From: SIG510 sp045540975
GTDB taxonomy: Bacteria > Bacillota > Clostridia > Oscillospirales > JAAYXM01
Direction: 5' to 3'
Assembly (NCBI GenBank): GCA_045540975.1
Contig: JAZQIE010000012.1
Coordinates: 1 to 26,191, forward strand
Length of the DNA: 26,191 nt
Every line of letters starts with the position of its first letter. The stretch's first letter is position 1. Both the position numbers and the translations under genes were made by a program. Positions 6,051 to 13,554 of the stretch are shown here, piece after piece. The notes beneath the pieces were generated by a model. The model was given only the letters and a program-made list of their open reading frames with translations, did no database searches and had not been told where the DNA came from.

Positions 6051-7121
6051 CTATGAACAGATGTTCTCAAAATATTCTTTGAAACGATTTGCAATTACAT
6101 GCGGGGCATGGGTGGTGAGAATCCCACGCGCGGCGGACGAAACCGCGCCGCCAAGCCCTTCGTCGCTTGCAAGCCGCTCAATCGCCTGCGCAAGCGCGAC
6201 TGCATCGCCGCACGGGACAAGCAGACCGTTTTCCCCGTCACGAATGAGTTCACTCGGCCCGAAATTACAATCGGTCGACACACACGCGCATCCGCACGCG
6301 AGTGCCTCCATCAACCCGTTTGGCATTCCTTCATGGTCACTGCTCAGAACAAACAAGCGGTGTGTGATGAGTTTCTGCGCGACATCCGCGCAATTCCCCT
6401 CAAATACCACACGGTCGGAAATCCCAAGGCTTTCTGCCTGCGCCTTTAGTTTCTCCATCAAAGCGCCTTCCCCGTAAATATGCAGGGTAAGCGGCACGGA
6501 AACACGGGCGAATGCATCAAGCAGCAGGTCATACCGCTTGACATGGCGCAAACTTCCCGTCGCGCAGACCGAGGGTGTTCTCGCGCTGTACGACGGAATT
6601 TCTTCGGGCAAGCGGCAGAACACACCGTTTGGTATCACCGCGGATTTTTCTTGTGTTTTCTTGGGATAAAATCCCTTCGCACCCTGTGTTTGGAAGACAA
6701 ATCCGTCCAAAAGCGCAGAGAGTTTTACAAACAGCTTCCAGCGTAAGCCGCGCCGCGCAAGATACGGATTTGCCCGCTCCGAGCCAACCACCCGTGCGCG
6801 CGGCACCGCGAGTTTCGCAAGGGCTGCAAGCTGCACATCAAACGCCACAAGCACATCGGGTTTCTCGCGCCGATACACCGCTTTCACAGCACGCATCTTG
6901 CGGATTTGATTCCATGCCGCCTGCAGCGGATTTTCGCTGTCCTGCGCGATTCCAAGCGGCAGGAAATTCACACGCGCATCCAATTCATAAGCGGAATCGG
7001 TCCCATCCAGCACCGCAACGGTGACCTTGTCACCCAGCGCGACAAAACGGTTGGAAAGCGAGGCAATCACGCGCTCCGCTCCGCCTTTTTTCATGCTGCC
7101 GTATAAAAACAGAATGTGCAA
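6051..7121 (-). CDS. GT4-family glycosyltransferase
   Basis: A 356-aa GT-B-fold glycosyltransferase that would move a sugar from a nucleotide sugar to a lipid-linked or polysaccharide acceptor at the inner face of the membrane. The N-terminal Rossmann domain has the glycine loop GSMKKGGAERV (8-18). The C-terminal domain begins near ATGSLRHVKRYDLLLDA (187-203). The donor-site motif is EGMPNGLME (E264 and E272), followed by ENGLLVP. It resembles GalNAc- or hexose-transferring members of the PglH/PglJ kind, but the sugar cannot be assigned. The start is a TTG at 7121; there is no in-frame ATG near it, and AAAGGCGGTGA upstream serves as a modest ribosome site. It stands alone rather than in a polysaccharide cluster, which is unusual for this family. 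Confidence 0.88.
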   Translation of the reverse strand: MHILFLYGSMKKGGAERVIASLSNRFVALGDKVTVAVLDGTDSAYELDARVNFLPLGIAQDSENPLQAAWNQIRKMRAVKAVYRREKPDVLVAFDVQLAALAKLAVPRARVVGSERANPYLARRGLRWKLFVKLSALLDGFVFQTQGAKGFYPKKTQEKSAVIPNGVFCRLPEEIPSYSARTPSVCATGSLRHVKRYDLLLDAFARVSVPLTLHIYGEGALMEKLKAQAESLGISDRVVFEGNCADVAQKLITHRLFVLSSDHEGMPNGLMEALACGCACVSTDCNFGPSELIRDGENGLLVPCGDAVALAQAIERLASDEGLGGAVSSAARGILTTHAPHVIANRFKEYFENICS

Positions 7122-7148
7122 CTCCCGTCACCGCCTTTCTTTTCTTCT

Positions 7149-7157
7149 ATTATAGCA
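7149..7157 (-). promoter_or_regulatory. Extended -10 promoter of the GT4 gene
   Basis: TGC followed by TATAAT (7154-7149) is an extended -10 box. TTGACA at 7168-7163 is only eight bases away and so is too near to act as its -35. Confidence 0.55.
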
Positions 7158-7169
7158 CAGTTTGTCAAC

Positions 7170-8435
7170 TTATGCCCAGACAAACCAGCAGAAGAGGTAG
7201 CCTGCCATGACCGCGGTCAGGGTAAACGGCAGACCGATGCGGAAGAAGTCGCGGTTTTTCACCTCAAAACCTTCTTTTCGGAGAATGCCGATTGCCGCAA
7301 TATTTGCGGATGCACCGATCGGGGTGATGTTGCCGCCCAGGGTCGCACCCGTGAGAAGACCGAAGTACAGCACGGTCGGGTCAATCCCAAGCTGCGATGC
7401 AATCCCCGAAACAATAGGAAGCATGGTCGCGACATACGGGATGTTGTCGATAAACGCGGAAATCAAAACCGATGCCCAAACAATCAAGGTGTAGAGCAAG
7501 AACAGATTGTCCCCACCCACCTTGACAAAGAAGTTTGCAATGTCCGATACAATGCCTGCCTCGGTAATCCCCGCAATCACCACAAAGAGTCCCGCAAGAA
7601 GTCCCAAGGTCGCATAGTCAATCTCGCGGAATGCGTTTTTGATGCTGTCACTCCGCTTTAGAATCAGCGCACGGATGACCCCGACCCCGAACAGACCCAC
7701 ACAGATAAATCCGTTTGTGAGTGCGGGGCGACTCGGGATAAACGATGCCGCAATGAGAAGCACAATGTTAAGAAGCAGAAGCATGCTCGGGAAGTAGTCT
7801 TCTACCTTGGTTTCGTCCAGAGAATCCACCGCCGCGCGGTCTTTTCGGAACAGGAACATGATGATGGGAACGGTGATGAGTGCACCAAGCTCCACCGCAA
7901 AGAAGATACTCAGTTTGCCGTCCATCACAAAGAAATCCAGGAAATCCATGCCCGCGTATCCGCCCAGCATGATGGAGGTGGTATCACCTACCAGAGTCGC
8001 CGCGCCTTGGAGGTTTGAGGATACCGCAATGGAAATCAGCAGCGGCACGGGAGAGGCGCCAAGTTTTTTTGCAATCGCAAGGCCGATGGGCGCGACCATC
8101 AAAACGGTTGCGACGTTATCCACAAACGCGGAGATGATGCCCGCAAACAGCGAGAGTGCCACCGCGACCCACATCAGATTCGGGGTCTTTTTGAGGAGGA
8201 CTTCCGCCATCTTAGACGGCATTTTCGACTCGATAAAAAGCGATACGGTACCCATCGTACCCGCCAGCATCATGAGGACATTCCAGTCGATTGCGGAAGC
8301 AAATTCCCCAATCGGGACAAGTCCCGCAATCACGAAAATCGCGGCAGAGGTAAGCGCGACATACGGGCGGTATTTGGGCAGCGAGATCATCAACACATAT
8401 GTGAGGATGAACACAATGAGTGCAAACAGTTTCAT
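7170..8435 (-). CDS. Ion-transporter-superfamily permease (ArsB/NhaD/SLC13-like)
   Basis: A 421-aa, very hydrophobic membrane protein with about 10-12 membrane segments in two inverted-repeat halves. Each half has a matching Asp-Asn motif: FVDNVATVLMVAP in the first and FIDNIPYVATMLP in the second. The glycine-rich segment GGNITPIGASANIAA near the end is typical of the ArsB/NhaD/citrate-transporter superfamily. Substrates in this superfamily include arsenite, Na+/H+ and dicarboxylates. The leader is a yybP-ykoY (manganese) riboswitch, so a role in Mn2+ handling or in a stress linked to it is inferred. The ATG at 8435 was chosen for its AAAGGAG; the open frame extends 37 codons further through the riboswitch terminator. 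The transported ion is uncertain. Confidence 0.88.
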   Translation of the reverse strand: MKLFALIVFILTYVLMISLPKYRPYVALTSAAIFVIAGLVPIGEFASAIDWNVLMMLAGTMGTVSLFIESKMPSKMAEVLLKKTPNLMWVAVALSLFAGIISAFVDNVATVLMVAPIGLAIAKKLGASPVPLLISIAVSSNLQGAATLVGDTTSIMLGGYAGMDFLDFFVMDGKLSIFFAVELGALITVPIIMFLFRKDRAAVDSLDETKVEDYFPSMLLLLNIVLLIAASFIPSRPALTNGFICVGLFGVGVIRALILKRSDSIKNAFREIDYATLGLLAGLFVVIAGITEAGIVSDIANFFVKVGGDNLFLLYTLIVWASVLISAFIDNIPYVATMLPIVSGIASQLGIDPTVLYFGLLTGATLGGNITPIGASANIAAIGILRKEGFEVKNRDFFRIGLPFTLTAVMAGYLFCWFVWA

Positions 8436-8452
8436 GGTCTTTCTCCTTTTGC

Positions 8453-8492
8453 AAAAAAATAAAGACCCCTGCCGAATTTCGGCAAAAGTCTT
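8453..8492 (-). terminator. Expression-platform terminator of the yybP-ykoY riboswitch
   Basis: AAGAC, then GCCGAA (8482-8477) paired with TTCGGC (8476-8471), then GTCTT, followed by ATTTTTTT. The 5' strand (AAGACTTTT, 8492-8484) is also the closing strand of the aptamer, so ligand binding should prevent the terminator and turn the gene on. Confidence 0.85.
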
Positions 8493-8585
8493 GTTTTCGG
8501 AAACCGATTGTGTCCCGGGTGGGATTCCACCGTATTGACGAGACACACAACGCGAGTCACCTCGCGCAAACTACTCCCTTTTTCC
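8484..8585 (-). promoter_or_regulatory. yybP-ykoY (Mn2+) riboswitch aptamer
   Basis: On the minus strand the order of elements matches the yybP-ykoY class. It begins AAAAAGGGAGTAG (8585-8573 region), then a hairpin CGCGAG/CTCGCG with GTGA loop. Next is the second arm TTGTGTGTCTCGTCAATACG, whose CGTCAATACG is the conserved metal-binding loop, closed by CCCGGGACACAA. A small hairpin TCGG/CCGA follows, and then AAGACTTTT. Known members sense Mn2+ and switch on Mn exporters and related genes. Confidence 0.9.
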
Positions 8586-8592
8586 ACGGAAA

Positions 8593-8621
8593 ATTATACC
8601 GCACTGTACCGAGTTTGTCAA
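8593..8621 (-). promoter_or_regulatory. Consensus promoter of the riboswitch-permease gene
   Basis: TTGACA (8621-8616), a 17-base spacer and TATAAT (8598-8593): a perfect sigma-A promoter. Confidence 0.92.
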
Positions 8622-8629
8622 ACAAAAAA

Positions 8630-8658
8630 TTGCATTTCCTGTTCTCTTGTGCTATAGT
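8630..8658 (+). promoter_or_regulatory. Promoter of the 2-epimerase gene
   Basis: TTGCAT (8630-8635), a 17-base spacer and TATAGT (8653-8658), running divergently from the permease promoter. Confidence 0.75.
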
Positions 8659-8689
8659 GAATGTAGACTGTCGAAAAGGAGTAACCGAT

Positions 8690-9874
8690 ATGACAAGAGC
8701 AGATTATCATAAAAAATATTATACCGAATTGATGGAGGACAACCTCCCCTTCTGGCTTGACCATGCAATCGACACCGAAAACGGCGGTGTCTTCAATTCC
8801 CTGACCCGCGAGGGAAAGGTGTACTGCACCGATAAAAGCGTTTGGCTGCAAGGCAGAGCGGCTTGGATTTTCTCCTATCTGTGTTCGCATTATGAGGTAA
8901 AGCCCGAGTGGAAGCAGGTCGCGGAAAGCTGCCTGAAATTTTTGACCGAGCATTGCATCGACAAAACCGATGGCAGAATGTACTTTACCGTCACCGCGGA
9001 CGGACGTCCTCTGCGCAAGCGCCGCTACTATTTCAGCGAGACCTTCTACATCATCGCGTGTGCGGAATACGCGGCAGCCTTCGGGGATGACTTCTACCTC
9101 GCGCAGGCGCGCCGCTACTACGATTTCGTTCTGGGTATTTATAAAGAGCCGTCGTCCGACCCGTTTAAAATCACCCCGAAAACCGTTCCCGGCACACGTG
9201 ACACCAAGGCATACGCTCCCGCAATGATTTTGCTCAACGTGTCCCACATCATGGCGCGCTGCGACAGTGAATACGCTGCCCGTTACATGGAAGAGGCGGG
9301 CGCGCTCACCGAAGAGATTTGCCGCGACTTTGTAAAGCCCGACCTCAAGGCACTGCTTGAAACCGTTGGTCCAAACGGCGAGTTTTTGCCCGATGCGACC
9401 GGCTGCCGCACCATGAACCCGGGCCACACCATCGAGGGCGCATGGTTCTTACTCATGCAGGCAAAACAGACGGGGGACAAGGGACTCCTTGACACGGTGG
9501 AAACCCTGTTTCAATGGTCGGTGGACATCGGCTGGGACGAGGAATTCGGCGGTCTGCGCTCGTTTGTGGATGTGCTGGGGTATCCGCCCGAAGCACTTGA
9601 ACACGATATGAAACTTTGGTGGCCCACCTGCGAGCTCATCATCTGCTCGCTCATGCTGTACCGCGAAACCAAAAACGAATCCTACTGGGATTGGTTTGTC
9701 AAAGCGGATGCATATGCCACCGCGCATTTCCGTGACCCGGAATTCGGCGAATGGTACGGATACTTAAACCGCGAGGGCAAACCCACCCTGCCCGCTTGCA
9801 AGGGCTGTGGCTTTAAGGGCATCTTCCATGTCCCCCGTATGCTCATGTTCGCGGAAGAATTACTCCGAGATTAA
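8690..9874 (+). CDS. N-acylglucosamine 2-epimerase family protein
   Basis: A 394-aa alpha/alpha-barrel protein of the AGE/RnBP family, which interconverts GlcNAc and ManNAc or epimerises related sugars such as cellobiose or mannose. The two histidines usually taken as acid-base catalysts lie in NPGHTIEGAW (H246) and GIFHVPRML (H380), matching their positions in the animal enzymes. Other family segments are WLQGRAAWIF (52-61) and RRYYFSETFYI (111-121). Length is normal (about 390-400). The ATG at 8690 follows AAAAGGAG. It has its own promoter and terminator and so is a single-gene unit. The family includes cellobiose 2-epimerases, so the sugar is not certain. A GH20 hexosaminidase 3 kb away makes an amino-sugar substrate plausible, but that link is weak. 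Confidence 0.85.
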   Translation: MTRADYHKKYYTELMEDNLPFWLDHAIDTENGGVFNSLTREGKVYCTDKSVWLQGRAAWIFSYLCSHYEVKPEWKQVAESCLKFLTEHCIDKTDGRMYFTVTADGRPLRKRRYYFSETFYIIACAEYAAAFGDDFYLAQARRYYDFVLGIYKEPSSDPFKITPKTVPGTRDTKAYAPAMILLNVSHIMARCDSEYAARYMEEAGALTEEICRDFVKPDLKALLETVGPNGEFLPDATGCRTMNPGHTIEGAWFLLMQAKQTGDKGLLDTVETLFQWSVDIGWDEEFGGLRSFVDVLGYPPEALEHDMKLWWPTCELIICSLMLYRETKNESYWDWFVKADAYATAHFRDPEFGEWYGYLNREGKPTLPACKGCGFKGIFHVPRMLMFAEELLRD

Positions 9875-9879
9875 AAGAA

Positions 9880-9911
9880 AGAGAGCATCAATCGATGCTC
9901 TCTACTTTTTT
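9880..9911. terminator. Shared terminator of epimerase and DtxR-type regulator
   Basis: AGAGAGCATC (9880-9889) pairs with GATGCTCTCT (9894-9903), followed by a T-run on the plus strand. On the minus strand the regulator's last codons and TGA lie inside the hairpin, and TTTCTTTT follows, so one element serves both genes. Confidence 0.85.
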
Positions 9912-10256
9912 TTGAATTTTTTCGAAGGTCTCCTCGCTGATGTGATGCTCGATACGGCAAGCATCCTCCGCGGCAACCGCCTCGGAAACCCCGAGTCCCA
10001 CCAAAAATCGGGTAAGGATTTGGTGACGGGTGTACACACGGCTCGCTTCCTCCATCCCAAGCGCGGTCAGGGTGATAAAACCGTCCGCATCCATGGTGAT
10101 GTACCCACTCTCGCGCAGTTTCTTCATTGCCACACTCACGCTGGGTTTGGAATACCCAAGCTCGTTTACAATATCAATCGAGCGCACCGCACCGTGTTTG
10201 CTATGCAGTTTTAAAATGGTTTCCAGATAATCCTCTGCGGATTGATAGAGTTTCAA
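9888..10256 (-). CDS. DtxR/MntR-family metal-dependent repressor
   Basis: A 122-aa regulator with an N-terminal winged helix-turn-helix (about 1-65, recognition helix around YSKPSVSVAMKKL) and a metal-binding dimerisation domain (66-122). Expected metal ligands are D9, E12, H78, C100, E103 and H104. D9 and E12 are as in MntR, but C100 sits where MntR has Glu and DtxR has Cys, so metal choice (Mn2+ or Fe2+) is open. No SH3-like third domain is present. The start is taken as a TTG at 10256 with GGTGAGG upstream; the ATG at 10283 falls inside the -10 box and so cannot be used. Its promoter overlaps that of the divergent HAD gene. It may control Mn or Fe uptake elsewhere. Confidence 0.88.
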   Translation of the reverse strand: MKLYQSAEDYLETILKLHSKHGAVRSIDIVNELGYSKPSVSVAMKKLRESGYITMDADGFITLTALGMEEASRVYTRHQILTRFLVGLGVSEAVAAEDACRIEHHISEETFEKIQKKVESID

Positions 10257-10278
10257 GATCCTCACCGCCTTTTGTATC

Positions 10279-10307
10279 AGCATACCACAAATCCCACCGC
10301 TTGTCAA
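10279..10307 (-). promoter_or_regulatory. Promoter of the DtxR-type regulator
   Basis: TTGACA (10307-10302), a 17-base spacer and TATGCT (10284-10279). The -35 shares bases with the divergent HAD-gene promoter. Confidence 0.7.
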
Positions 10308-10329
10308 AACCGAACAATCTGTGTATAAT
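10301..10329 (+). promoter_or_regulatory. Promoter of the HAD phosphatase gene
   Basis: TTGTCA (10301-10306), a 17-base spacer and TATAAT (10324-10329). Overlap of the two -35 boxes means the two genes compete for polymerase. Confidence 0.8.
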
Positions 10330-10359
10330 AAAGACAGACCAATCAAAGGAGAACAAACA

Positions 10360-11133
10360 ATGGAACAGTTACGCGCCAAAAAAGGCTTTATCTGTGATAT
10401 GGACGGTGTCATCTATCATGGCAACCGTCTGCTTCCCGGTGTCAAGGAATTTGTGTCCTGGCTGTACCGTGAAAACAAGCAGTTTTTGTTTTTGACCAAC
10501 TCCTCCGCGCGCTCACCCCGTGAACTGCAGCAAAAACTCGCTCGGATGGGGTTGGATGTGGACGAGCATCATTTCTACACCAGCGCGCTTGCCACCGCAA
10601 ACTTCATCCGCTCGCAAGCACCCGGCTGCTCGGCATACGTCATCGGTGAGCCGGGCCTCATCAATGCGCTCTATGAAGCGGGCATCACCATGAGCGATGT
10701 CGACCCCGACTATGTTATCATCGGTGAAACCGCAAACTACAATTACGATAACATCTGCCGCGCGGTCACCCATGTGCTGGGCGGTGCAAAGCTCATCGGC
10801 ACAAATACCGACATGACAGGCCCGAGTGAGCACGGCATCATCCCCGCCTGCCGCGCGCTGGTCGCACCCATCGAGCTTGCGACCGGAAAAACCGCGTACT
10901 TTGTGGGAAAACCCAATCCCCTCATGATGCGCACGGGTCTTTCCCTCCTCGGCGTACATTCGGGCGAAGCCGCCATGATCGGTGACCGTATGGATACCGA
11001 CATCATCGCAGGCATCGAATCCGGCTTAGACCCGATTTTGGTGCTCACGGGCGTCACCTCGCGCGAGGGCGTTTCCCAATTCCCCTACCGTCCGCGTCTG
11101 ATTTTGGACGGCGTCGGAGACATTTCACAATAA
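10360..11133 (+). CDS. HAD-IIA sugar/nucleotide phosphatase (NagD-like)
   Basis: A 257-aa cytoplasmic hydrolase of the haloacid dehalogenase superfamily, class IIA. The nucleophile and acid Asp are in CDMDGVIYHG (D13 and D15), motif II is TNSSARS (46-52), the motif III lysine is in FVGKPNP (K184), and the motif IV acids are in GDRMDTD (208-214). Members dephosphorylate sugar phosphates, nucleoside monophosphates or 4-nitrophenyl phosphate in vitro. NagD itself belongs to the amino-sugar operon of enterobacteria, but here the gene stands alone, so the true substrate is not known. The ATG at 10360 follows AAAGGAG at a good distance, and a perfect palindromic terminator follows the stop. Confidence 0.9.
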   Translation: MEQLRAKKGFICDMDGVIYHGNRLLPGVKEFVSWLYRENKQFLFLTNSSARSPRELQQKLARMGLDVDEHHFYTSALATANFIRSQAPGCSAYVIGEPGLINALYEAGITMSDVDPDYVIIGETANYNYDNICRAVTHVLGGAKLIGTNTDMTGPSEHGIIPACRALVAPIELATGKTAYFVGKPNPLMMRTGLSLLGVHSGEAAMIGDRMDTDIIAGIESGLDPILVLTGVTSREGVSQFPYRPRLILDGVGDISQ

Positions 11134-11142
11134 CAAAAAATT

Positions 11143-11167
11143 CTTGTACCGCGGTACAAGGGTTTTT
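11143..11167. terminator. Bidirectional terminator between HAD gene and cysK
   Basis: An 18-base perfect palindrome, CTTGTACCGCGGTACAAG (11143-11160), with T-runs on both sides. Confidence 0.88.
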
Positions 11168-11170
11168 TCT

Positions 11171-12088
11171 TTATTTGAACATGGGTGTGGGGAGATACCG
11201 CTCGCCCGTGTCGGGCAGGAGTGCGACCACGGTTTTGCCCGCGTTTTCTTCTCTATTTGCGATTTTTTCCGCCGCAAACGCCGCCGCGCCCGACGAAATT
11301 CCAACCAAAAGTCCCTCTTTTTGTGCGAGGAGTTTTCCGGTTTCCATCGCGTCACGGTCACTCACCGTGACCACCTCATCAATGAGCGAGGTGTCCAAAA
11401 TCGTCGGGACAAAGCCCGCCCCGATGCCTTGCAGACCGTGTGCGCCCGCACTCTTTCCGCTCAGCACCGCCGAGGTTTCCGGCTCAACCGCGATGATTTT
11501 GATATTCGGATTCTTCGCCTTCAAGAATCGCGCAACACCCGTGAGTGTGCCGCCCGTCCCCACACCTGCGACAAAGAAATCCACCTTCCCGTCGGTATCC
11601 GCCCAGATTTCGGGGCCCGTGGTCTTTTCGTGCGCCTCCGCGTTTGCGGGATTGTCAAACTGACCGGGGAGATACGCATTCGGCAGCGTCTCCGCGAGCT
11701 CCTTTGCTTTTTTGATGGCACCTGCCATCCCCTCACTTCCGGGGGTGAGAATAATCTCCGCACCGTAAGCGGCAAGCAGGTTTCTCCGCTCAACACTCAT
11801 GGTTTCGGGCATGGTGAGGATGACCCGATACCCGCGCGGAATCCCGTATGCGGCAAAACCGATGCCCGTGTTTCCGCTGGTGGGCTCAACAATCGTGCCG
11901 CCCGCTTTGAGAGCCCCGCGCGCCTCCGCGTCAAAAATCATGGAAAGCGCGGCGCGGTCCTTCACACTGCCCGCGGGATTGAAGCATTCCAGTTTCCCTA
12001 ACACGGTTGCGGGAAGCTTCCCGAATGCGGAAAGGCGCATGAGCGGAGTATTTCCCGCAATGGACGCCAAATTTTCAAAAATTTTCAT
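11171..12088 (-). CDS. cysK: Cysteine synthase (O-acetylserine sulfhydrylase)
   Basis: A 305-aa PLP enzyme that makes cysteine from O-acetylserine and sulfide. The Schiff-base lysine is K43 in NPAGSVKDR. The substrate loop is TSGNTG (70-75), and the PLP phosphate is held by GVGTGGT (175-181). The C-terminal region contains GISSGAA, and LLPDTGERYLPTPMF closes the chain as in CysK and CysM. Length is normal. The ATG at 12088 follows AAAGGAG. It is transcribed on its own from a promoter overlapping the gdhA stop codon. Serine made by the nearby serC-serA genes would be the precursor of its substrate. CysK versus CysM cannot be settled by eye. Confidence 0.93.
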   Translation of the reverse strand: MKIFENLASIAGNTPLMRLSAFGKLPATVLGKLECFNPAGSVKDRAALSMIFDAEARGALKAGGTIVEPTSGNTGIGFAAYGIPRGYRVILTMPETMSVERRNLLAAYGAEIILTPGSEGMAGAIKKAKELAETLPNAYLPGQFDNPANAEAHEKTTGPEIWADTDGKVDFFVAGVGTGGTLTGVARFLKAKNPNIKIIAVEPETSAVLSGKSAGAHGLQGIGAGFVPTILDTSLIDEVVTVSDRDAMETGKLLAQKEGLLVGISSGAAAFAAEKIANREENAGKTVVALLPDTGERYLPTPMFK

Positions 12089-12111
12089 ATGAAAGCAACT
12101 CCTTTGCTTCC

Positions 12112-12140
12112 ATTTTACCTTGATTTTCTCGAAAAATCAA
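12112..12140 (-). promoter_or_regulatory. Promoter of cysK
   Basis: TTGATT (12140-12135), a 17-base spacer and TAAAAT (12117-12112). The spacer includes half of an 8-bp inverted repeat (TTGATTTT with AAAATCAA), which might act as an operator. There is no T-run, so it is not a clear gdhA terminator. Confidence 0.6.
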
Positions 12141-13456
12141 TAGGAGACACCGTGAGAAAGCATCGCATCCGCAACCTTGAGAAAGCCTGCGATGTTTGCC
12201 CCGTACATCAGATTTCCCGCGTGTCCGTACTCCTCCGCGGTTTTGCTCGCGTTGCGATAAATGCGCACCATAATTTCGCGCAGTTTTGCATCCACCTCGG
12301 GAAACTTCCAACTGTAACGCATACTGTTTTGCGCCATTTCAAGCGCACTTGTTGCCACACCGCCCGCATTTGCCGCTTTTGACGGACCGTATAAAATCCC
12401 GCTCTCCTCAAACACACGCACCGCGCCCGGGGTACACGGCATATTCGCGCCCTCGGACACACAGATACACTTGTTTTGCACCAGCGCGGCGGCGTGCCGT
12501 TCACTCAGTTCGTTTTGTGTTGCGCACGGAAGCGCAATGTCGCACGGGATGTTCCAAATCCCGTCACTCCCCGCAAAGTACCCGTCGCCGTACTCCAAAA
12601 GCCGCCCTTGACGTGCTTTGATTTCTTGAATCCGTGCAAGGTCCACCCCGTTTGCATCGTATACATAACCGCCCGAATCGCTCATTGCCACCACGGTCGC
12701 ACCCATCTCGCGCGCCTTTTGGTGGGCATACACCGCAACATTGCCCGACCCCGAAATCACAACGCGCTTGCCCTCAAACGATTCGTTTCTGCCCTTTAGC
12801 ATCTCCTCGGTAAAATAGCAAAGTCCGTACCCTGTTGCCTCGGGGCGCACGTGTGAGCCGCCGTAAGTCCGATCCTTCCCCGTGATTGCGCCCGTAAACT
12901 CGTTGCGCATACGGTGGTACTGTCCGTACAGATAGCCGATTTCACGCGCACCCACCCCGATATCCCCCGCGGGGATGTCGGTATCCGCACCGATGTGTCG
13001 GGAAAGCTCGGTCATGAAGCTCTGACAAAAGCGCATCACTTCCCACTCGCTTTTGCCCTTCGGGTTAAAATCCGCGCCGCCCTTCGCACCGCCGATGGGA
13101 AGACCCGTGAGCGAGTTCTTGAAAATCTGCTCAAAGCCTAAAAATTTCATAATCGAAGTATTGACCGACGGGTGAAAGCGAAGTCCTCCCTTGTACGGCC
13201 CGATTGCCGAGTTAAACTGCACACGCCAGCCGCGGTTGACACGCACGATGTGGTTGTCATCCACCCATGAAACGCGAAATTGAATCACGCGCTCAGGCTC
13301 AATCATGCGCTCAACGATTCCCATTTCGCGCAGCTCGGGTCTTCGTTCAAGAACGGGCGCCAGCGAGAGCACCACTTCGCTCACCGCCTGCAAAAACTCG
13401 GGCTGATGGGGGTTGCGCGTTTCCACACGTGCGAGAACTTCCTCTAAATACGACAT
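12137..13456 (-). CDS. gdhA: NADP-type glutamate dehydrogenase
   Basis: A 439-aa cytoplasmic enzyme that makes glutamate from 2-oxoglutarate and ammonium. The substrate and catalytic region PIGGAKGGADF (120-130) contains K125, preceded by GPYKGGLRFH (86-95). The NAD(P)-binding glycine loop is SGSGNVAVYAHQKA. C-terminal signatures are EGANMPCTP and AANAGGVATSALEM. Length is close to the family's 444-450. The start at 13456 was chosen for AAAAAAGGAG upstream and for the typical N-terminus YLEEVLARVETRNPHQPEF; the frame stays open upstream through the serA terminator. The start codon and ribosome site lie in the 3' arm of a 12-bp inverted repeat, suggesting translational or operator control. Confidence 0.95.
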   Translation of the reverse strand: MSYLEEVLARVETRNPHQPEFLQAVSEVVLSLAPVLERRPELREMGIVERMIEPERVIQFRVSWVDDNHIVRVNRGWRVQFNSAIGPYKGGLRFHPSVNTSIMKFLGFEQIFKNSLTGLPIGGAKGGADFNPKGKSEWEVMRFCQSFMTELSRHIGADTDIPAGDIGVGAREIGYLYGQYHRMRNEFTGAITGKDRTYGGSHVRPEATGYGLCYFTEEMLKGRNESFEGKRVVISGSGNVAVYAHQKAREMGATVVAMSDSGGYVYDANGVDLARIQEIKARQGRLLEYGDGYFAGSDGIWNIPCDIALPCATQNELSERHAAALVQNKCICVSEGANMPCTPGAVRVFEESGILYGPSKAANAGGVATSALEMAQNSMRYSWKFPEVDAKLREIMVRIYRNASKTAEEYGHAGNLMYGANIAGFLKVADAMLSHGVSY

Positions 13457-13507
13457 CAAAACCGCTCCTTTTTTACTCTTAATCTTTCCCCAAAAAGCGG
13501 TTTTGAT
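13455..13507 (-). promoter_or_regulatory. Inverted repeat masking the gdhA ribosome site and start
   Basis: ATCAAAACCGCT (13507-13496 on the minus strand) is perfectly complementary to AGCGGTTTTGAT (13466-13455), with a 29-base loop. In an mRNA from this strand the 3' arm overlaps the end of the AAGGAG site and the AT of the start ATG. It could be an RNA switch or thermometer, or a DNA operator with two half sites. Confidence 0.55.
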
Positions 13508-13508
13508 A

Positions 13509-13543
13509 CAAAAAAACACCCGAAACCGTTTGGCTTCGGGTGT
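13509..13543 (-). terminator. Terminator of serC-serA
   Basis: ACACCCGAA (13543-13535) pairs with TTCGGGTGT (13524-13516), with two more inner pairs, followed by a T-run on the minus strand. Confidence 0.9.
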
Positions 13544-13554
13544 CACTTTTTTCT

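Noticed and set aside
7123..7168. TTGACA-TATAAT pair before the GT4 gene as a standard promoter
   Set aside because: The spacer is only 8 bases; the extended -10 (TGC TATAAT) is the more likely reading.
12118..12141. Inverted repeat TTGATTTT/AAAATCAA as gdhA terminator
   Set aside because: A weak A-T stem with no T-run after it; it overlaps the cysK promoter instead.
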